From contig DAOVFC010000032.1 in the NCBI GenBank assembly GCA_030668645.1, positions 1-6,499 of the forward strand: a stretch of 6,499 bases of DNA, given 5' to 3'. Positions 5,453 through 6,499 of the stretch are shown piece by piece (the first letter of the stretch is position 1; each line of letters begins with the position of its first letter). The notes beneath the pieces were generated by a model. It saw nothing but the letters and a program-made list of their open reading frames with translations, searched no databases and was not told the DNA's origin. This DNA is from Candidatus Bathyarchaeota archaeon (GTDB lineage: Archaea > Thermoproteota > Bathyarchaeia > Bathyarchaeales > Bathycorpusculaceae). The position numbers and the translations under genes are program-made.

Positions 5453-6085
5453 GTGTCCGAAGCAGAAGGCCTGGCAGAGCTCTTACTGCCGCGAGACAAT
5501 CTTCTCTCAGCCGGGATACACATAGGGACTAGGATGAAAACTAAGGATATGGAGCCTTTCATATACCGTGTTAGACCTGATGGTTTATTCGTGTTAGACA
5601 TCCAGAAAACAGATGCACGCATAAGAGTAGCCGCCAAATTTTTAGCTAGATTTGAACCAGCAAAGATCGCTGCGGCTTCGGCTAGGCTTTATGCGCGGGA
5701 ACCCGTTAGAAAGTTCTGCGAGGTAACGGGTGCAACCGCTGTCGTTGGGCGTTTCATCCCGGGGCTTCTATCCAATCCACTCTATCCCAACCGTATCGAA
5801 CCCGAAGTTTTAATCGTGTCTGACCCGAGGGCTGACTGGCAAGCGGTTAAGGAAGCATCCTCGGCGGGAATTCCGTTGGTGGCTTTATGCAGCACAGATA
5901 ACGAGTTTTCAGGAGTGGACCTAGTGATCCCGACGAATAATAAGGGTAGAAGAGCTTTAGCGGTTATCTACTGGCTTTTGGCAAGGCAGATAATGCGAGA
6001 AAAGGACGAATTGGCACCGGACAAGGATTTAACCGTTCCAATCGAAGATTTTGAGGCTAAGATTTTAAGAGAGGAGGAAACCTAG
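5453..6085 (+). CDS. rps2: 30S ribosomal protein S2 (uS2)
   Basis: The product is a small-subunit head/body junction protein and, in eukaryotes, the SA/laminin-receptor homologue. From GTG 5453 the protein has 210 residues. It contains 'LLSAGIHIGTRMKTKDMEPFIYRVRPDGLFVLDIQKTDARIRVAAKFLA' (about 17-65), the 'GRFIPGLLSNP' loop, 'PEVLIVSDPRADWQAVKEASSAGIPLVALCSTDN' and 'DLVIPTNNKGRRALAVIYWLLARQI', all typical of archaeal S2. The tail is acidic. Two starts are possible: GTG 5453, or an in-frame CTG 5417 (222 residues, MSENEEHRKEREVSEAE if CTG is read as Met), which has the better Shine-Dalgarno. The only ATG nearby (5427) is out of frame. I list the conventional start. Family identification is secure. 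Confidence 0.95.
   Translation: MSEAEGLAELLLPRDNLLSAGIHIGTRMKTKDMEPFIYRVRPDGLFVLDIQKTDARIRVAAKFLARFEPAKIAAASARLYAREPVRKFCEVTGATAVVGRFIPGLLSNPLYPNRIEPEVLIVSDPRADWQAVKEASSAGIPLVALCSTDNEFSGVDLVIPTNNKGRRALAVIYWLLARQIMREKDELAPDKDLTVPIEDFEAKILREEET
6072..6077 (+). promoter_or_regulatory. Shine-Dalgarno sequence of the MEMO gene
   Basis: AGGAGG in the last codons of rps2 lies 11 bases before the GTG at 6089. It supports this GTG as the start and suggests coupling to rps2, whose TAG is at 6083-6085. Confidence 0.55.
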
Positions 6086-6088
6086 CGA

Positions 6089-6499
6089 GTGAAGGTTCGA
6101 CGTCCGTGTCAAGCCGGAGCCTTCTACGCAGGCACCGCCGAATCTTTAAAAAAGCAGATAGAAGAATGCTTTCTCCACGAGTTGGGACCAAGAAAAATTC
6201 CAGAAGTTGTTAAGGCTGGTCCGAGCCACGTAATAGGTTTGGTTTGTCCGCACGCTGGTTACATGTACTCTGGTCCTGTGGCAGCTCACGCTTATTACAG
6301 GTTGGCTATAGACGGCAAACCTGACGTTGTGGTTCTTTTCGGTCCAAACCATTCACGTTATGGCAGCGCCCTGGCGGTTATGAACGAGGGATTTTGGCGT
6401 ACGCCTTTAGGCGACTTGGAGATCGACGGTGAGTTAGCCAACCAGATTGTGCGTGAGTCACGCATAGTGGATGTTGACGATTCTGCGCATAGGTTTGAA
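6089..6499 (+). CDS. MEMO family protein (AmmeMemoRadiSam system protein B), 5' part
   Basis: The visible 137 residues form the N-terminal half of a MEMO-like protein, which has a fold related to extradiol dioxygenases. Human MEMO1 belongs to this family and archaeal members are often called AmmeMemoRadiSam protein B. Family marks are the N-terminus 'RRPCQAGAFYAGTAESL' (4-20), 'GLVCPHAGYMYSGPVAAHAY' (50-69), 'VVVLFGPNHSRYGSALAVM' (80-98), 'GFWRTPLGDLEID' (101-113) and 'SAHRFE' at the edge. H55 and H88 correspond by motif to two of the metal ligands of MEMO1; the third (a cysteine) would lie beyond the window. The GTG start is two codons after the rps2 TAG, in the same frame. Position after rps2 is usual in archaea, where mevalonate pathway genes often come next. 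The precise function in archaea is not established. Confidence 0.92.
   Translation, partial: MKVRRPCQAGAFYAGTAESLKKQIEECFLHELGPRKIPEVVKAGPSHVIGLVCPHAGYMYSGPVAAHAYYRLAIDGKPDVVVLFGPNHSRYGSALAVMNEGFWRTPLGDLEIDGELANQIVRESRIVDVDDSAHRFE

Noticed and set aside
6146..6352. Minus-strand frame of 68 codons opposite the MEMO gene
   Set aside because: It is embedded in a clearly recognisable MEMO coding frame and has no motif of its own.

Overview
The window is an archaeal chromosome segment carrying the conserved 'S13–S4–S11–RNA polymerase D' ribosomal/transcription gene cluster. All genes lie on the plus strand. The evidence for Archaea is direct. It encodes RpoD (Rpb3-like) with an inserted ferredoxin domain, RpoN (Rpb10-like), the archaeal/eukaryotic-only protein L18e, and archaeal-type S4, S11, S9 and S2. 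It also has a TATA/BRE-like promoter and GGTGA-type Shine-Dalgarno sequences. The lineage is an inference: the mid-range base composition, heavy AGA/AGG and ATA codon use, two full Fe-S motifs in RpoD and a divergent enolase would suit a TACK archaeon such as Bathyarchaeia, but nothing here proves it.

Layout: 1-65 is the last 20 codons of an unidentified upstream gene. 66-276 is non-coding and holds the likely operon promoter (about 215-227). Then come rps13 (277-744), rps4 (746-1303) and rps11 (1308-1727), packed with gaps of 1-4 bases. A 128-base spacer (1728-1855) is the only large gap inside the cluster. After it come rpoD (1856-2671), rpl18e (2668-3030), rpl13 (3035-3478), rps9 (3481-3891), rpoN (3905-4138), eno (4151-5404), rps2 (start 5453, or CTG at 5417, to 6085), and the first 137 codons of a MEMO-family gene (6089 to the window edge).

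Together the genes supply small-subunit proteins (S13, S4, S11, S9, S2), large-subunit proteins (L18e, L13) and two RNA polymerase assembly subunits (D, N). The glycolytic/gluconeogenic enzyme enolase and a MEMO protein follow, an arrangement known from many archaea. Overlapping or nearly abutting genes with in-phase Shine-Dalgarno sequences imply one or two polycistronic transcripts with translational coupling.

I see no mobile element, CRISPR array, tRNA, rRNA or evident novel system. The points most worth a second look are the ambiguous start of rps2 (possible CTG), the eight-cysteine double Fe-S domain of RpoD, several changed conserved loops in the enolase, the absence of rpoK between rpoN and eno, and the long spacer before rpoD.
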